NCBI GenBank assembly: GCA_937899715.1 | Contig: CALCNX010000093.1 | Location: forward strand, 1 to 17,185 | Source of the DNA: an uncultured bacterium | GTDB lineage: Bacteria; Bacteroidota; Ignavibacteria; Kapaibacteriales; UBA4661 | Length of the DNA: 17,185 bases | Reading direction: 5' to 3' | Shown: piece after piece, positions 16,887 through 17,185 of the stretch | Position numbering within the stretch: position 1 is the first letter of the stretch | How the letters are laid out: every line of letters starts with the position of its first letter | Made by a program: the position numbers and the translations under genes | The notes under the pieces: generated by a model | The model's database searches: none | What the model was told of the DNA's origin: nothing | Seen by the model: only the letters and a program-made list of their open reading frames with translations

Positions 16887-17087
16887 GTGCTTGTCCGCGG
16901 CAAACTGCCGTCCATGCCAGACCCAGAAACACCCGACCAGCCCGATGTCCCGCCGCCGGATCAACCCGAAGGGGACACCGCGGCGCAGCAGGCAACCGCG
17001 GCAGCCGCCGCGATGATGGCCGCCGAGCAGGCGGTGGCCAGCTCGGTCGAGCAAATGGCCCAACAGTTCAAGCGCAACCCATCCTGA
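16887..17087 (+). CDS. Small proline/alanine-rich protein upstream of the R-body gene
   Basis: About 66 aa, not recognised with certainty. The frame is open from the ATG at 16878, but GGAGG is fused directly to that codon. The GTG at 16887 has correct spacing, and the ATG at 16914 (MPDPETPDQPDVPPPDQPEG) is another possibility. The N-terminal part is acidic and proline-rich. The second half, AAQQATAAAAAMMAAEQAVA, is alanine-rich and would form an amphipathic helix, ending SVEQMAQQFKRNPS. It has no signal peptide or membrane helix. It ends 25 bases before the RebB-like gene on the same strand, so the two are probably co-transcribed. R-body loci commonly carry small alanine-rich Reb proteins side by side, so a role in R-body formation or its control is plausible. 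That is inference from position and composition only. Its high GC matches the RebB fragment and not the genes to the left. Confidence 0.6.
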   Translation: MLVRGKLPSMPDPETPDQPDVPPPDQPEGDTAAQQATAAAAAMMAAEQAVASSVEQMAQQFKRNPS

Positions 17088-17112
17088 AACCAACCCGAGA
17101 AAGCGAACGCCC

Positions 17113-17185
17113 ATGGCATTTCCTACCGCCGTCAACAGCCAAATCACCGACGCCGTCACGCAGGCCAATGTCAAGGTCCTCGGAG
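17113..17185 (+). CDS. RebB family R-body protein, N-terminal fragment
   Basis: The window ends 24 codons into this gene. The visible peptide MAFPTAVNSQITDAVTQANV then KVLG matches the very conserved N-terminus of the RebB (killing trait) family, whose members typically begin with a V-N-S-Q-I-T-D-x-V-T-Q-x-N-V-K-V pattern. Full members are about 100-150 aa. RebB-type proteins polymerise into R-bodies, large coiled protein ribbons that unroll with a pH drop. They were first found in Caedibacter endosymbionts of Paramecium and are now known in many proteobacteria. The ATG at 17113 has only a weak GAGA element upstream. Further reb paralogues would be expected to the right. Its GC and family distribution fit a proteobacterial source better than the rest of the contig. 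Confidence 0.82.
   Translation, partial: MAFPTAVNSQITDAVTQANVKVLG

Noticed and set aside
16692..17174. 160-aa leftward ORF across the composition break
   Set aside because: It is antisense to the T9SS tail, the small ORF and the RebB start, spans the suspected junction, and arises from the high GC of that strand.
1..17185. CRISPR arrays, tRNA or rRNA genes, insertion sequences
   Set aside because: I saw no regularly spaced direct repeats, no tRNA cloverleaf or rRNA signature, and no transposase-like protein in any frame.

Overview
The window looks like a whole short metagenomic or draft contig from a Gram-negative bacterium of the Bacteroidota/Chlorobiota (FCB) group. The evidence is an Oar-like TonB-dependent receptor with an N-terminal carboxypeptidase-regulatory domain, a very large secreted protein made of choice-of-anchor-D (ASH-type) modules with a C-terminal type IX secretion (T9SS) sorting domain, an OmpA-family cell-wall anchor, moderate GC, and mostly weak Shine-Dalgarno sites. 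A Kapabacteria- or Ignavibacteria-like origin would fit, but that is inference. Both ends are compromised. Bases 1-50 are Illumina TruSeq index adapter. The last ~400 bases are much more GC-rich and encode the start of an R-body (RebB) locus, which looks proteobacterial.

Layout. The left arm is transcribed leftward: a methyl-accepting chemotaxis protein (6430-4373), an Oar-like TonB-dependent receptor (4226-912) followed by a good intrinsic terminator (835-866), then a TauE/SafE-type permease (739-51) whose C-terminus is cut off by the adapter. The 6431-6946 gap carries a 129-bp imperfect palindrome built from four ATCCGTGT-type blocks. A class-III-like polyphosphate kinase 2 gene (6947-7818, rightward) follows. 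It is broken by a one-base deletion near 7579. It converges on an orphan membrane-bound sensor histidine kinase (9258-7849, leftward).

The right arm is transcribed rightward and starts divergently from the kinase. A perfect 10-bp dyad (9424-9453) lies just upstream of a 682-aa outer-membrane protein with two OmpA-like domains (9475-11523). Next comes a 1704-aa LamG/ASH-repeat T9SS cargo protein (11673-16787).

Functionally this is a cell-surface and signalling neighbourhood: nutrient uptake across the outer membrane, a chemoreceptor, a sensor kinase, a peptidoglycan-linked envelope protein and a large exported surface protein. There is no obvious single pathway. The most unusual item is the R-body fragment at the right edge (16878-17185), with a hairpin that masks a ribosome binding site. 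The composition break beside it and the altered tail of the T9SS protein suggest a chimeric join, though horizontal acquisition is not excluded.
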